Below, in pieces: positions 42,200 to 49,737 of a DNA stretch of 51,932 nucleotides. The stretch lies in NCBI RefSeq assembly GCF_013386765.1, contig NZ_JACARE010000049.1:1-51932 (forward strand), given 5' to 3'. Source of the DNA: Pseudomonas yamanorum. GTDB taxonomy: Bacteria > Pseudomonadota > Gammaproteobacteria > Pseudomonadales > Pseudomonadaceae. The stretch's first letter is position 1. Every line of letters begins with the position of its first letter. The position numbers were made by a program, and so were the translations under genes. The notes under the pieces were generated by a model. That model made no database searches, was not told the DNA's origin, and saw nothing but the letters and a program-made list of their open reading frames with translations.

Positions 42200-43003
42200 A
42201 TGCTTGATCAAGCCCAAATCCAGCAAGCCGCCGCCCGCCTCGACCAGGCCGAACGCTCCCGTGAGCAGGTGCGCCAGTTTTCCCTGGAGCACCCGAACAT
42301 CACCATCGACGACGCCTATGCCATCCAGCGCGCCTGGGTGGCCCAGAAAATCAAGGACGGGCGCAAGCTGGTCGGGCACAAGATCGGCCTGACGTCGCGG
42401 GCGATGCAGGTGTCGTCGAACATCACCGAGCCGGACTACGGCGCCCTGCTCGATGACATGTTCTTCGACGAAGGCACCGACATCCCGTTCGAGCGCTTCA
42501 TCGTGCCCCGGGTGGAAGTGGAACTGGCGTTCATCCTCGGCAAGCCGCTCAAAGGCCCGAACTGCACGATTTTCGACGTGCTGGACGCCACCGAGTGGGT
42601 GATCCCGGCGCTGGAAATCATCGACGCCCGCATCCAGCAAATCGACCCGCACACCAACGCCACACGCAAGGTGTTCGACACCATCTCCGACAACGCCGCC
42701 AACGCTGGTGTCGTCATGGGCGGCCGCGCCGTGCGCCCTACCGAGATCGACCTGCGCAAGGTGCCGGCGGTTTTGTACCGCAACGGCGTGATCGAGGAAT
42801 CCGGGGTGTCGGCCGCCGTGCTCAACCACCCGGCCAAGGGCGTGGCCTGGCTGGCGAACAAGCTGGCGCCGTACGACGTCACCTTGCAACCCGGCCAGAT
42901 CATCCTCGGCGGCTCCTTTACCCGCCCGGTGGCGGCAAATCCGGGTGACACCTTCCATGTCGACTACGACATGCTGGGCTCCATCTCCTGCCGCTTTGTC
43001 TGA
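42200..43003 (+). CDS. hpaH: HpaH, 2-oxo-hept-4-ene-1,7-dioate hydratase
   Basis: Hydratase of 267 residues in the MhpD/HpaH branch of the FAH-like fold, adding water to 2-oxo-hept-4-ene-1,7-dioate. Family sequence includes KLVGHKIGLTSRAMQVSSNITEPDYG, VPRVEVELAFILGKPL, WVIPALEIIDARIQQ and LGGSFTRPVAANPGDTF, with the acidic metal ligands in RVEVELAF. The ATG at 42200 (MLDQAQIQQAA) is used; the frame is open into the hpaX tail but without family sequence. Confidence 0.94.
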   Translation: MLDQAQIQQAAARLDQAERSREQVRQFSLEHPNITIDDAYAIQRAWVAQKIKDGRKLVGHKIGLTSRAMQVSSNITEPDYGALLDDMFFDEGTDIPFERFIVPRVEVELAFILGKPLKGPNCTIFDVLDATEWVIPALEIIDARIQQIDPHTNATRKVFDTISDNAANAGVVMGGRAVRPTEIDLRKVPAVLYRNGVIEESGVSAAVLNHPAKGVAWLANKLAPYDVTLQPGQIILGGSFTRPVAANPGDTFHVDYDMLGSISCRFV

Positions 43004-43021
43004 ATACTGGAGGACTGTTTC

Positions 43022-43822
43022 ATGGACATGCCCATCAACCGCTTCAAGCAGCGCCTGCAACGGGGCGAAACCCAGATTGGCCTGTGGCTCGGCCTGGCCG
43101 ATGCCTACTGCGCCGAACTGGCTGCGAATGCCGGGTTCGACTGGCTGCTGATCGACGGCGAGCACGCGCCCAACGACCTGCGCGGCATGCTTGGCCAACT
43201 GCAGGCGGTTGCGCCTTATGACAGCCAGCCGGTAATTCGCCCGGTGATCGGCGATACAGCGTTGATCAAGCAGGTGTTGGATATCGGCGTGCAGACGCTG
43301 CTGGTGCCGATGGTGGAGACGGCTGATCAGGCGCGGCAGCTGGTGCGGGCGATGCGTTATCCGCCCCTTGGCGTACGTGGCGTGGGCAGTGCGCTGGCGC
43401 GAGCGTCGCGCTGGAACAGCATTCCCGGTTATCTGGATGAGGCCGATGCGCAAATGTGCCTGCTGGTGCAGATCGAGAACCGCGAAGGCCTGGAGAACCT
43501 CGACGCGATTGCGGCGGTTGAAGGAGTGGACGGGGTGTTTATCGGTCCGGCGGATTTGAGTGCGGCCATGGGGCATCGGGGCAATCCCGGGCATCCGCAG
43601 GTGCAGGCGGCGATTGAGGACGCGATTGTGCGGATTCAAAAAGCCGGCAAGGCGGCGGGAATCTTGAGTGCAGATGAAAAGCTGGCGCGGCGGTATATCG
43701 AGCTGGGGGCGGCATTCGTGGCCGTCGGGGTGGATACGACGGTGTTGATGCGCGGGTTGCAGGGCTTGGCTGCCAAGTTCAAGGACACCGCAGCACCGGC
43801 CATTACCGGCGGCGTGTACTGA
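43022..43822 (+). CDS. hpaI: HpaI, 4-hydroxy-2-oxo-heptane-1,7-dioate aldolase
   Basis: Class II pyruvate aldolase of 266 residues (HpcH/HpaI family), which cleaves the last intermediate to pyruvate and succinate semialdehyde. It shows GLWLGLADAYCAELAANAGFDWLLIDGEHAPND, where the His is the proposed base, MVETADQARQLVRAMRYPPLGVRGVG, and VFIGPADLSAAMGHRG. GGAGG-type sequence (ctggagga) precedes the ATG by about 9 bases. It ends the hpa transcription unit just before a perfect 42-bp hairpin REPIN. Confidence 0.95.
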   Translation: MDMPINRFKQRLQRGETQIGLWLGLADAYCAELAANAGFDWLLIDGEHAPNDLRGMLGQLQAVAPYDSQPVIRPVIGDTALIKQVLDIGVQTLLVPMVETADQARQLVRAMRYPPLGVRGVGSALARASRWNSIPGYLDEADAQMCLLVQIENREGLENLDAIAAVEGVDGVFIGPADLSAAMGHRGNPGHPQVQAAIEDAIVRIQKAGKAAGILSADEKLARRYIELGAAFVAVGVDTTVLMRGLQGLAAKFKDTAAPAITGGVY

Positions 43823-43829
43823 CTTCCTC

Positions 43830-43920
43830 CGTAGCAGCTGTCGAGCCCCAGCGAGGCTGCGTCTGCGGTGTGTCAGGTACACCGCAGACGCAGCCTCGCT
43901 GGGGCTCGACAGCTGCTACG
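43830..43920. repeat. REPIN, GAGCTGTCGAGC family (copy 2), perfect 42-bp hairpin
   Basis: Arms at 43830-43871 and 43879-43920 are perfectly complementary over 42 bases (cgtagcagctgtcgagcccc ... ggggctcgacagctgctacg), with a 7-base loop gtcaggt. It lies between the convergent stops of hpaI (43822) and hpaR (43942). The absence of mismatches and the short loop suggest recent copying or strong pairing constraint. No T-run follows, so any transcription-end role would be by a different mechanism. Confidence 0.92.
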
Positions 43921-43941
43921 CGATGTATCTGAAGCGGTGTT

Positions 43942-44364
43942 TCAGCGTTTGATGGTTTTCAACTCATCCAGCAACCCCAGCAACACCTGCAACTTCTCCT
44001 CCCCGAACTGCCCCTGCAAGCGCTGGTAATTCTCTTCCATGCACTGGCTCATCGACTCGAAACTCGCCTTGCCCTTCTCCGCCAGCGTCACCAGCACCCG
44101 CCGCTGATCCTGCTCGGCCTTGCGCCGGTGCACCATCCCCGCCGCTTCCATGCGCACCAGCACGCCGGTCATGCTCGGCTTGAGAATGCACGCCAGTTCC
44201 GCCAGTTGGTAAATCTCCAGCTCGTCATGCTGGCTGAGAATTCGGATAACCCGCCATTGCTGTTCGGTCAGCCCGTGCTCATTCAACGAAGGCCGGAAAA
44301 AACTCATGGCCGCTTCACGGGCCTGCAACAGGGTCAAGGTCAGGGATTGTCTGGGTTTCAACAT
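43942..44364 (-). CDS. hpaR: MarR-family repressor HpaR of homoprotocatechuate catabolism
   Basis: Winged-helix repressor of 140 residues with the HpaR sequence style (SLTLTLLQAREAAMSFFRP, LTEQQWRVIRIL, CILKPSMTGVLVRMEAAGMVHRRKA). HpaR represses the hpa meta-cleavage genes, and ligands such as 4-hydroxyphenylacetate relieve this. It converges on hpaI across a hairpin REPIN and is divergent from the amine oxidase-like gene, with a TTAA-N4-TTAA site 26 bp upstream of its start. The paralogue at 33428 is about two thirds identical; which of the two is the orthologue of E. coli HpaR cannot be decided here. Confidence 0.9.
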   Translation of the reverse strand: MLKPRQSLTLTLLQAREAAMSFFRPSLNEHGLTEQQWRVIRILSQHDELEIYQLAELACILKPSMTGVLVRMEAAGMVHRRKAEQDQRRVLVTLAEKGKASFESMSQCMEENYQRLQGQFGEEKLQVLLGLLDELKTIKR

Positions 44365-44389
44365 AGGCTCAGGGTCACGATAGATTTAG

Positions 44390-44401
44390 TTAATGTTTTA
44401 A
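44390..44401. promoter_or_regulatory. TTAA-N4-TTAA site upstream of hpaR
   Basis: TTAATGTTTTAA, 26 bp upstream of the hpaR start and 159 bp upstream of the flavoprotein gene. It shares the 12-bp TTAA-N4-TTAA layout of the paired sites before hpaG1. Its position suits HpaR autorepression. Confidence 0.5.
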
Positions 44402-44559
44402 CGAAACTCTACCACTCTCCTCCGCGCCTCACGCTATAACTTGTGAGGCAGGCGAAGGCTCTGGCGCGCAGGATCAAAAAGCCCGGCACACAGAATCAAG
44501 ACATCCAGCGCGCCAACGGCCTTAATACACTCATTAGCTCTTCACTGTCAGGCAGCGCA

Positions 44560-45858
44560 ATGATCAATATCGAAACGCCTACCTATTACACGGCGACCAA
44601 GAAATACAACCTCAGCTTCCCCACCCTGGAACAGGACGTGGAAGCCGACGTGGTGATCATCGGCGGCGGGTTTTCCGGGATCAACACCGCCCTGGAACTC
44701 GCCGAAAAAGGCATCACCAACATCGTCGTGCTGGAAGCGCGGTACCTGGGGTTTGGCGGCACCGGGCGCAACGGTGGGCAGATCATGGCCGGCATCGGCC
44801 ACGACCTGGAGAAGATCAAGAAGGAGGTGGGTGAAGACGGCCTGCGCCAGATCTTCGAGATCAGCGACCTGGGCGCCGACATCATCAAGAACCGCATCGC
44901 CAAGTACGACATCGATGCCGACTTCTGCCACGGCTACGGCTACATGGGCTTCAACGCCCGCCAGGAAAAGACCCTGCGCGCCTGGGAGAAGGACTTCAAA
45001 TCCATCAACACCCAACACGAGATCCGCTTCCTCGGCGGCTCCGATGTGAAGCAGATCATCGGCTCCGACGCCTACAGCAGCGCCCTGCTGCACATGGGCG
45101 GCGGGCATGTGCACTCGTTGAACCTGCTGCTGGGCGAGGCCAAGGCCCTGGCCGGCCACGGTGTGCGGATTTTCGAGAACAGCCCGGCGCTGGAAGTCAG
45201 CTATGGCGAACGCATCACCGTGCGCACCGGACGCGGTTCGGTCAAAGCCAGTAAATTGCTGTGGGCCTGCGACAGTTTCCTCAACAAGCTGGAACCGGAA
45301 CTGCACCGATCGACCATCAACACCTATGCGTTCCAGATGATGACCGAGCCATTGTCTGAAGAGCTGATCAAGCGCATCAGCCCGATTCGCGGGGCTTACA
45401 GCGACATCCGCCCGGTGATCGACTACTACCGCGTCACCAACGAAAACCGCCTGCTGTTCGGTGCCGCCACGCCTTTGGTGGAGCACATTCCCGGCGATCT
45501 GAAAGCCTGGAACCGCAACCTGATGCTGAAGATTTTCCCGTACCTCAAGGACGTGAAGATCGACCTGGCCTGGGGCGGCCCGATGGCTTGCAGCCCGAAC
45601 CTGTTCCCGCAGATCGGCACCCTGCCCGGGCGCAGCAACGCGTTCTATGTGCAGGGCTATTCAGGCTTCGGCGTGACCCCGAGCCACATCATCTGCAAGG
45701 TGCTGGCCGAGGGCATGAGCGAAGGCTCGGCGCGGTATGACCTGGTCAGCTCGATCCATCGCCCGACCATCCTCGGCAAAGACGCGATCCGCCCGCTGCT
45801 GCTCACCGCCGGCAAGTCCTGGCACCAGCTCTCCGGTTACTGGAACGGCCGCCGCTAA
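44560..45858 (+). CDS. FAD-dependent amine oxidoreductase (PuuB/DAO-like)
   Basis: Flavoprotein of 432 residues of the D-amino-acid-oxidase-like fold, closest in style to gamma-glutamylputrescine oxidase PuuB. The FAD-binding GxGxxG is in VVIIGGGFSGINTALELAEKG, followed by EARYLGFGGTGRNGGQIMAGIG and a late FAD-contact stretch GYSGFGVTPSHIICKVLAEG. The ATG at 44560 gives MINIETPTYYTATKKYN; the longer frame to 44443 is not family-like. It is the first gene of a unit with a cupin, a LuxR regulator, MoaF and two SDRs, next to the HPA genes. It may deaminate an aromatic or polyamine substrate to an aldehyde. Confidence 0.88.
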   Translation: MINIETPTYYTATKKYNLSFPTLEQDVEADVVIIGGGFSGINTALELAEKGITNIVVLEARYLGFGGTGRNGGQIMAGIGHDLEKIKKEVGEDGLRQIFEISDLGADIIKNRIAKYDIDADFCHGYGYMGFNARQEKTLRAWEKDFKSINTQHEIRFLGGSDVKQIIGSDAYSSALLHMGGGHVHSLNLLLGEAKALAGHGVRIFENSPALEVSYGERITVRTGRGSVKASKLLWACDSFLNKLEPELHRSTINTYAFQMMTEPLSEELIKRISPIRGAYSDIRPVIDYYRVTNENRLLFGAATPLVEHIPGDLKAWNRNLMLKIFPYLKDVKIDLAWGGPMACSPNLFPQIGTLPGRSNAFYVQGYSGFGVTPSHIICKVLAEGMSEGSARYDLVSSIHRPTILGKDAIRPLLLTAGKSWHQLSGYWNGRR

Positions 45859-45860
45859 AA

Positions 45861-45899
45861 CCCAACACCCAACACCCAACACCTGACACCTGACACCTG
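45861..45899. repeat. 7-bp tandem repeat next to a REPIN
   Basis: Immediately after the flavoprotein stop come three copies of cccaaca (45861-45881), two of cctgaca (45882-45895) and a partial cctg running into the REPIN arm. It is a short non-coding tandem array with a period of 7. Confidence 0.85.
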
Positions 45900-45999
45900 T
45901 AGGAGCGAGCTTGCTCGCGAAAAACGCAAGGACGCCGCGTTCATCCAGGACGCCAGCGTCATCGTTGACGACCTTCGCGAGCAAGCTCGCTCCTACAGG
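45896..45999. repeat. REPIN, GGAGCGAGC family (copy 2)
   Basis: A perfect 26-base inverted pair (45896-45921 and 45974-45999) that starts cctgtaggagcgagcttgc, around a 52-base spacer. Spacer and arms match the copy at 24411-24506 with few changes. It separates the flavoprotein gene from the cupin gene. Confidence 0.92.
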
Positions 46000-46032
46000 T
46001 GATCACTATTTTTCTCATCAGGAGCAACTGCC

Positions 46033-46398
46033 ATGACCCTCGTTACCCTCAAGAAAGAAATCCAGCTATCCGAACTCGACGCCTGGGGCACCGTCGCCGA
46101 CCTCGGTTCAACCATCCTCGAAGGCGAAGTCCGGGCCTTCGGCAAAATGACCTTCGGCACCCCGACCGACCCGGTCAGCAGTGCCTATTTCGGCACCACC
46201 CAGGGCAAGTTCCGCATGGTCTACCCGTTCGCCGAACAGGCCACCGTGGTCACCGGCGAGGTGGTACTCACCGACGAGTCCACCGGCCAGAGCACGCGCT
46301 ACAAGGCCGGTGACAGCTGGTTCGTGACCAAGGGCACCCCGGTACTGTGGGAAGTGGTCAGCGAAAGTTTCGTCAAACACTACTTCGCCGTGGTGTGA
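46033..46398 (+). CDS. Cupin-domain protein (Cupin_3/EutQ-like)
   Basis: Single-cupin protein of 121 residues starting MTLVTLKKEIQLSELDAWG. The cupin core has GKFRMVYPFAEQATVVTGEVVLTDESTGQSTRYKAGDSWFVTKGTPVLWEVV, the style of COG3450-type cupins. The usual metal-binding His residues are not obvious (the core reads YPFAEQATVV), so metal binding is doubtful. Such cupins are common next to PuuB-like amine oxidases. It starts 33 bp after a REPIN with AGGAG about 8 bases upstream. Confidence 0.87.
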   Translation: MTLVTLKKEIQLSELDAWGTVADLGSTILEGEVRAFGKMTFGTPTDPVSSAYFGTTQGKFRMVYPFAEQATVVTGEVVLTDESTGQSTRYKAGDSWFVTKGTPVLWEVVSESFVKHYFAVV

Positions 46399-46449
46399 TA
46401 GCCCCGGCTGCCGGCACCCGTCGGCAGCCCTTTGGCGCAGGTGCCCCCC

Positions 46450-47109
46450 ATGCACACCCTCCCCGCCCACGAAGTCGCCGGCCAATGCCTGCAGGCTTTT
46501 ACCCGCTTGATTCCGGTCAGCCAGGCCGCGTTCTATTGCGTCGACCGGCAGCTGCAAGCCCGGGATTTCCAGTTGCACGGCATGAGCGGCGAGATGCACC
46601 GCGACTACCTCGACAACTACCGCCAGTTCGACCCGTTGCAACCGCGCAACTGCCTGTCCAGTGGCCTGGCCGTGGTGCCGCTGGGCCTTGCCATGGCCCG
46701 CCAGCCGGCGCGGGATACCCGACGGTATGGGGATTTTCTGCGGCGCTATGGCGTGGTGGATGTGGTGGAGATCCTCGCCCAGCGTGGCGGCCAGCCCCAG
46801 GCCGCCATTTCGTTGCTGCGCACTGCCGATCAAGGCGCGTTCACCGGCGAGCAACTGGCCCAGTTGAATGCCCTGCAAACCCTGCTGCAACTGGCCGTCG
46901 CAAACATGCACCCCGCTGAAGATGCACTGGCCGGGCTGACACCCAAGGAGCGCCAGATCGCTCTGTTGTTGCGCCAGGGCGCCAGCAACAAACAGCTGGC
47001 CCAGGAGCTGGACGTCGGCCTGCCCACCATCAAGACCCACCTGATCAACCTGTTTCGCAAGACCGGTGTCAGCAGCCGTACCGAGCTGGTGGGCAGCCTG
47101 TTCCTGTAG
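46450..47109 (+). CDS. LuxR-family transcriptional regulator
   Basis: Regulator of 219 residues with a GAF/PAS-like N-terminal sensor region (FTRLIPVSQAAFYCVDRQL) and a C-terminal LuxR/GerE HTH (LTPKERQIALLLRQGASNKQLAQELDVGLPTIKTHLINLFRKTGVSSRTELV, about residues 160-213). No receiver domain or autoinducer-binding signature is seen. I choose the ATG at 46450, with caggtg about 6 bases upstream; a TTG 18 bases earlier is an alternative. It lies within the flavoprotein/cupin/MoaF/SDR group and is its likely regulator. Confidence 0.87.
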   Translation: MHTLPAHEVAGQCLQAFTRLIPVSQAAFYCVDRQLQARDFQLHGMSGEMHRDYLDNYRQFDPLQPRNCLSSGLAVVPLGLAMARQPARDTRRYGDFLRRYGVVDVVEILAQRGGQPQAAISLLRTADQGAFTGEQLAQLNALQTLLQLAVANMHPAEDALAGLTPKERQIALLLRQGASNKQLAQELDVGLPTIKTHLINLFRKTGVSSRTELVGSLFL

Positions 47110-47194
47110 CCGGCCTCAACCATCCGGTTGATGGTCGGGCCTGCTCCCGGGCGCGATGATCCGTGGTGTTCATCCACCCAACCGGAGCATCGCA

Positions 47195-48016
47195 ATGACC
47201 ACCCCTTCTGACTGGATCACCGTGGGCGCCCTGGCCGACGGCTTCGCCCCCGAGGCCTTCATCCTGCCGAACCTGGCCGACCTGAGCGGCAAAACCTTCA
47301 CGCTGTACTTCGCCAATGGCTGGCAGATCGAGCACCGTTTCGAGCGCGACAGCCTGGCCTGGGTTGCCGCCGACGGCCACTCCAGCGGCAGCGCAAGCTA
47401 CCGCGCAACCTCGGTGCGCCCCGGCCTGTACCTGGTGGATTTCATCAAGCGCGACGGTGCGCAAGCCTGGTCGGTGAGCCTGGTGCTCGACACCGCCAGC
47501 GCCTCATTCACCGCCGTGCTCGGGCGCATGCCCACCCAGGAACAGACCCGCGAAGGCCTCTACAGCCGCGCCCTCGCCGGCAAGCCGCTGACCTCGGTGG
47601 AAGTGGAATTCCTCCACGGCAGCCTCGACCGCCCCTGGCAGGCCGGCCAATGCCCCCACGCCCGCACCACCGAACTGACCGGCCTGCGCAACCAGTACCG
47701 CTACAGCCCGAGCGAGGTCTACGAGCACATCTACCTCAATCACCAGTTCTACGCCTGGCAGTGCCTCAAGGGCGTCGAGCAAGGCCTGTGCGACACCGAC
47801 CGCTGCGACTACTACAAGATCGCCGACCAGCTGTACCTGTTTGTGTGGCGCGAAAAAATCATCCCCACCCTCGGCCTGGTGCTGATCGACCTGCAGCAGC
47901 ACCGCAGCGACGGCAAGATCTTTGGCTATGCCGACGCCTCCTTCGATGCCCTGTCGAACTTTCCCATCAGCTCCTACTGCCAGGTGCTCAACCGCACGGA
48001 GCATCCTGATGACTGA
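47195..48016 (+). CDS. moaF: MoaF-family protein (monoamine-induced family, function unknown)
   Basis: Protein of 273 residues with the two-part MoaF layout: an N-terminal lipocalin-like half (WITVGALADGF ... GKTFTLYFANGWQIEHRFERDSLAWVAADG) and a C-terminal MoaF_C half (YSPSEVYEHIYLNHQFYAWQCLKGVEQGLCDTDRCDYYKIADQLYLFVWREKIIPTLGLVLIDL). The name derives from a Klebsiella monoamine regulon protein, not from molybdenum cofactor synthesis. No catalytic site is known to me. The ATG at 47195 has CGGAG about 7 bases upstream. Its last 8 bp overlap the first SDR gene. Confidence 0.85.
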   Translation: MTTPSDWITVGALADGFAPEAFILPNLADLSGKTFTLYFANGWQIEHRFERDSLAWVAADGHSSGSASYRATSVRPGLYLVDFIKRDGAQAWSVSLVLDTASASFTAVLGRMPTQEQTREGLYSRALAGKPLTSVEVEFLHGSLDRPWQAGQCPHARTTELTGLRNQYRYSPSEVYEHIYLNHQFYAWQCLKGVEQGLCDTDRCDYYKIADQLYLFVWREKIIPTLGLVLIDLQQHRSDGKIFGYADASFDALSNFPISSYCQVLNRTEHPDD

Positions 48017-48809
48017 GCCGCGCACCCTTGTGATCACCGGTGCCGGCACCGGCATCGGCGCCGCCTGCGCCCGGCTGTACGCCGCCGACGGTGCACAGTT
48101 GGTACTGATCGGCCGTCGTCGCGAACCGCTGGAGCAGGTTGCCCGGGAAACCGGCGGCCTTGTGCTGGTGGGGGATGCGGCCTGCCCGCAAACGTGGGAA
48201 GGGTTCGTCGCACAGATTCGCCAGCGCTATGGGCGGATCGACGTGCTGCTGGCCTGCGCGGGCGGGCATGGGGTTGGCAGCGCCACCGACACCAGCCCGC
48301 AGACCTGGGAAGCGGCAATGCGCAGCAACCTCGACAGCGCCTTCTACAGTGCCCGGGCGTGTTTGCCGCTGCTGCTGGAAAGTGCCGGGAATATTGTGCT
48401 GATGGGGTCGATTGCCTCCCTGGCCGCCGGGCCTGAAGTGTGCGGCTACACCACGGCCAAGCATGCCTTGCTCGGGCTCAATCGCTCACTGGCCCGGGAT
48501 TACGGCCCGCGTGGTGTGCGGGTGAACGCCGTGTGCCCGGGCTGGGTGCGCACGCCGATGGCCGATGAGGAGATGCAAGCGCTGATGGATTTTCATGGCG
48601 AGACGCTGCAACACGCCTATGACCGGGTGTGCGCCGACGTACCCTTGCGCCGCCCGGCCAGCGCCGAGGAAATCGCCAGGGTGTGCCGTTTTTTGGCGTC
48701 CAGTGAGGCGTCGATCATTACCGGGGCGACGCTGGTGGCGGATGGGGGTTCGAGCATCGTCGATGTGCCCACGCTGGCGTATGCGCATATGGAGGTGGGT
48801 CATGGATGA
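48009..48809 (+). CDS. Short-chain dehydrogenase/reductase (SDR) 1
   Basis: Classical NAD(P)-dependent SDR of 266 residues: the cofactor motif TGAGTGIGAACA at residues 10-21, the catalytic Ser in VLMGSIASL, and the catalytic Tyr-x-x-x-Lys in YTTAK, followed by VNAVCPGWVRTPM. The ATG at 48009 overlaps moaF by 8 bp (ATGACTGA). In this cluster it may oxidise a hydroxyl or an aldehyde derived from an aromatic amine. It overlaps SDR 2 by 8 bp. Confidence 0.92.
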   Translation: MTEPRTLVITGAGTGIGAACARLYAADGAQLVLIGRRREPLEQVARETGGLVLVGDAACPQTWEGFVAQIRQRYGRIDVLLACAGGHGVGSATDTSPQTWEAAMRSNLDSAFYSARACLPLLLESAGNIVLMGSIASLAAGPEVCGYTTAKHALLGLNRSLARDYGPRGVRVNAVCPGWVRTPMADEEMQALMDFHGETLQHAYDRVCADVPLRRPASAEEIARVCRFLASSEASIITGATLVADGGSSIVDVPTLAYAHMEVGHG

Positions 48810-49563
48810 AGAACTGGATTTCAGCGGTCGCAGCGTAGTGGTAACGGGGGGCGCCCAGGGCATCGGTCGGGCCATCGTCGAGGCGTTTGCCCTGCGAGGT
48901 GCGCGAGTGATGATCGCCGACCTGCAACTGGCCGAAGCGCTGGCGCTTGAGTTGTGCGGGCGCGGCTGCCTGGTGGAAGCAGTGACGGTGGATCTGGCGG
49001 ACGCCGCTGCGGTATTCAGGCTGGTTGAAGGGGTGGAACAACGCTGGGGCCGGCTGGATATCCTGGTGCATAACGCCGGGTATTTTCCGCTGACGCCGTT
49101 TGCCGATATCACCCCGGCGATGCTCGAGCGCACGTTGGCGGTCAATTTGTCGGCGTTGTTCTGGCTGACCCAGGCGGCGCTGCCGATGTTTCGTCGCCAG
49201 GGCCGAGGCTGCGTGTTGGTCACGTCTTCAGTCACCGGGCCCCGGGTCGCGTTTCCCGGGTTGAGTCACTATGCGGCGTCGAAGGCCGGGGTCAACGGGT
49301 TCATTCGCAATGCCGCGCTGGAACTGGCCGGGCTGAATGTGCGGGTCAATGGCGTGGAGCCCGGCATGATCGCCACGCCGGCCATGGGCAATCTGGGGGA
49401 TGACCAGGTGAACGCACAGATCGCCAGCCGGGTGCCGCTGGGACGGCTGGGTGCGCCGGCGGATATTGCCGGGGCGATGCTGTTTCTGGCGTCGGACCTG
49501 GCGGGCTATATCACCGGGCAGACCTTGGTGGTGGATGGCGGTTCGACCTTGCCGGAGGTTTAA
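48802..49563 (+). CDS. Short-chain dehydrogenase/reductase (SDR) 2
   Basis: Classical SDR of 253 residues: TGGAQGIGRAI (residues 14-24), NAG in HNAGYFPL, the catalytic Ser in VTSSVTGPR, YAASK, and VNGVEPGMIATP, ending TGQTLVVDGGSTLPEV. The ATG at 48802 (MDEELDFSGRSV) lies inside the SDR 1 stop region (ATGGATGA overlap). Two tandem overlapping SDRs suggest two successive or stereo-specific oxidations of one substrate. Confidence 0.92.
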   Translation: MDEELDFSGRSVVVTGGAQGIGRAIVEAFALRGARVMIADLQLAEALALELCGRGCLVEAVTVDLADAAAVFRLVEGVEQRWGRLDILVHNAGYFPLTPFADITPAMLERTLAVNLSALFWLTQAALPMFRRQGRGCVLVTSSVTGPRVAFPGLSHYAASKAGVNGFIRNAALELAGLNVRVNGVEPGMIATPAMGNLGDDQVNAQIASRVPLGRLGAPADIAGAMLFLASDLAGYITGQTLVVDGGSTLPEV

Positions 49564-49737
49564 CGAAACGTCCTACCGAACGGCCAGATAACCTCTACTC
49601 CCCCGCCTTGAGAACCGCTGCAAAGTCCCTCGCCTGATTACACAGCGCGAGGGAACGCCGATGTCTTTTTCGATTACTGCTCTGCCCAGTGGGGCTGCCT
49701 CTTGATTCCCGCCATTGGCTTTTTCGTCGTGGCGGCG

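Noticed and set aside
43830..43920. Long hairpin read as an intrinsic terminator or a tRNA/attachment site
   Set aside because: No U-tract, no cloverleaf, and arms match the REP family at 39288.
45861..45999. Tandem units plus hairpin read as a small CRISPR array
   Set aside because: Units are 7 bp with no spacers, and no cas genes are present.
47195..48016. Molybdenum cofactor biosynthesis gene
   Set aside because: MoaF in this family is named for monoamine regulation; no molybdopterin genes or motifs are nearby.
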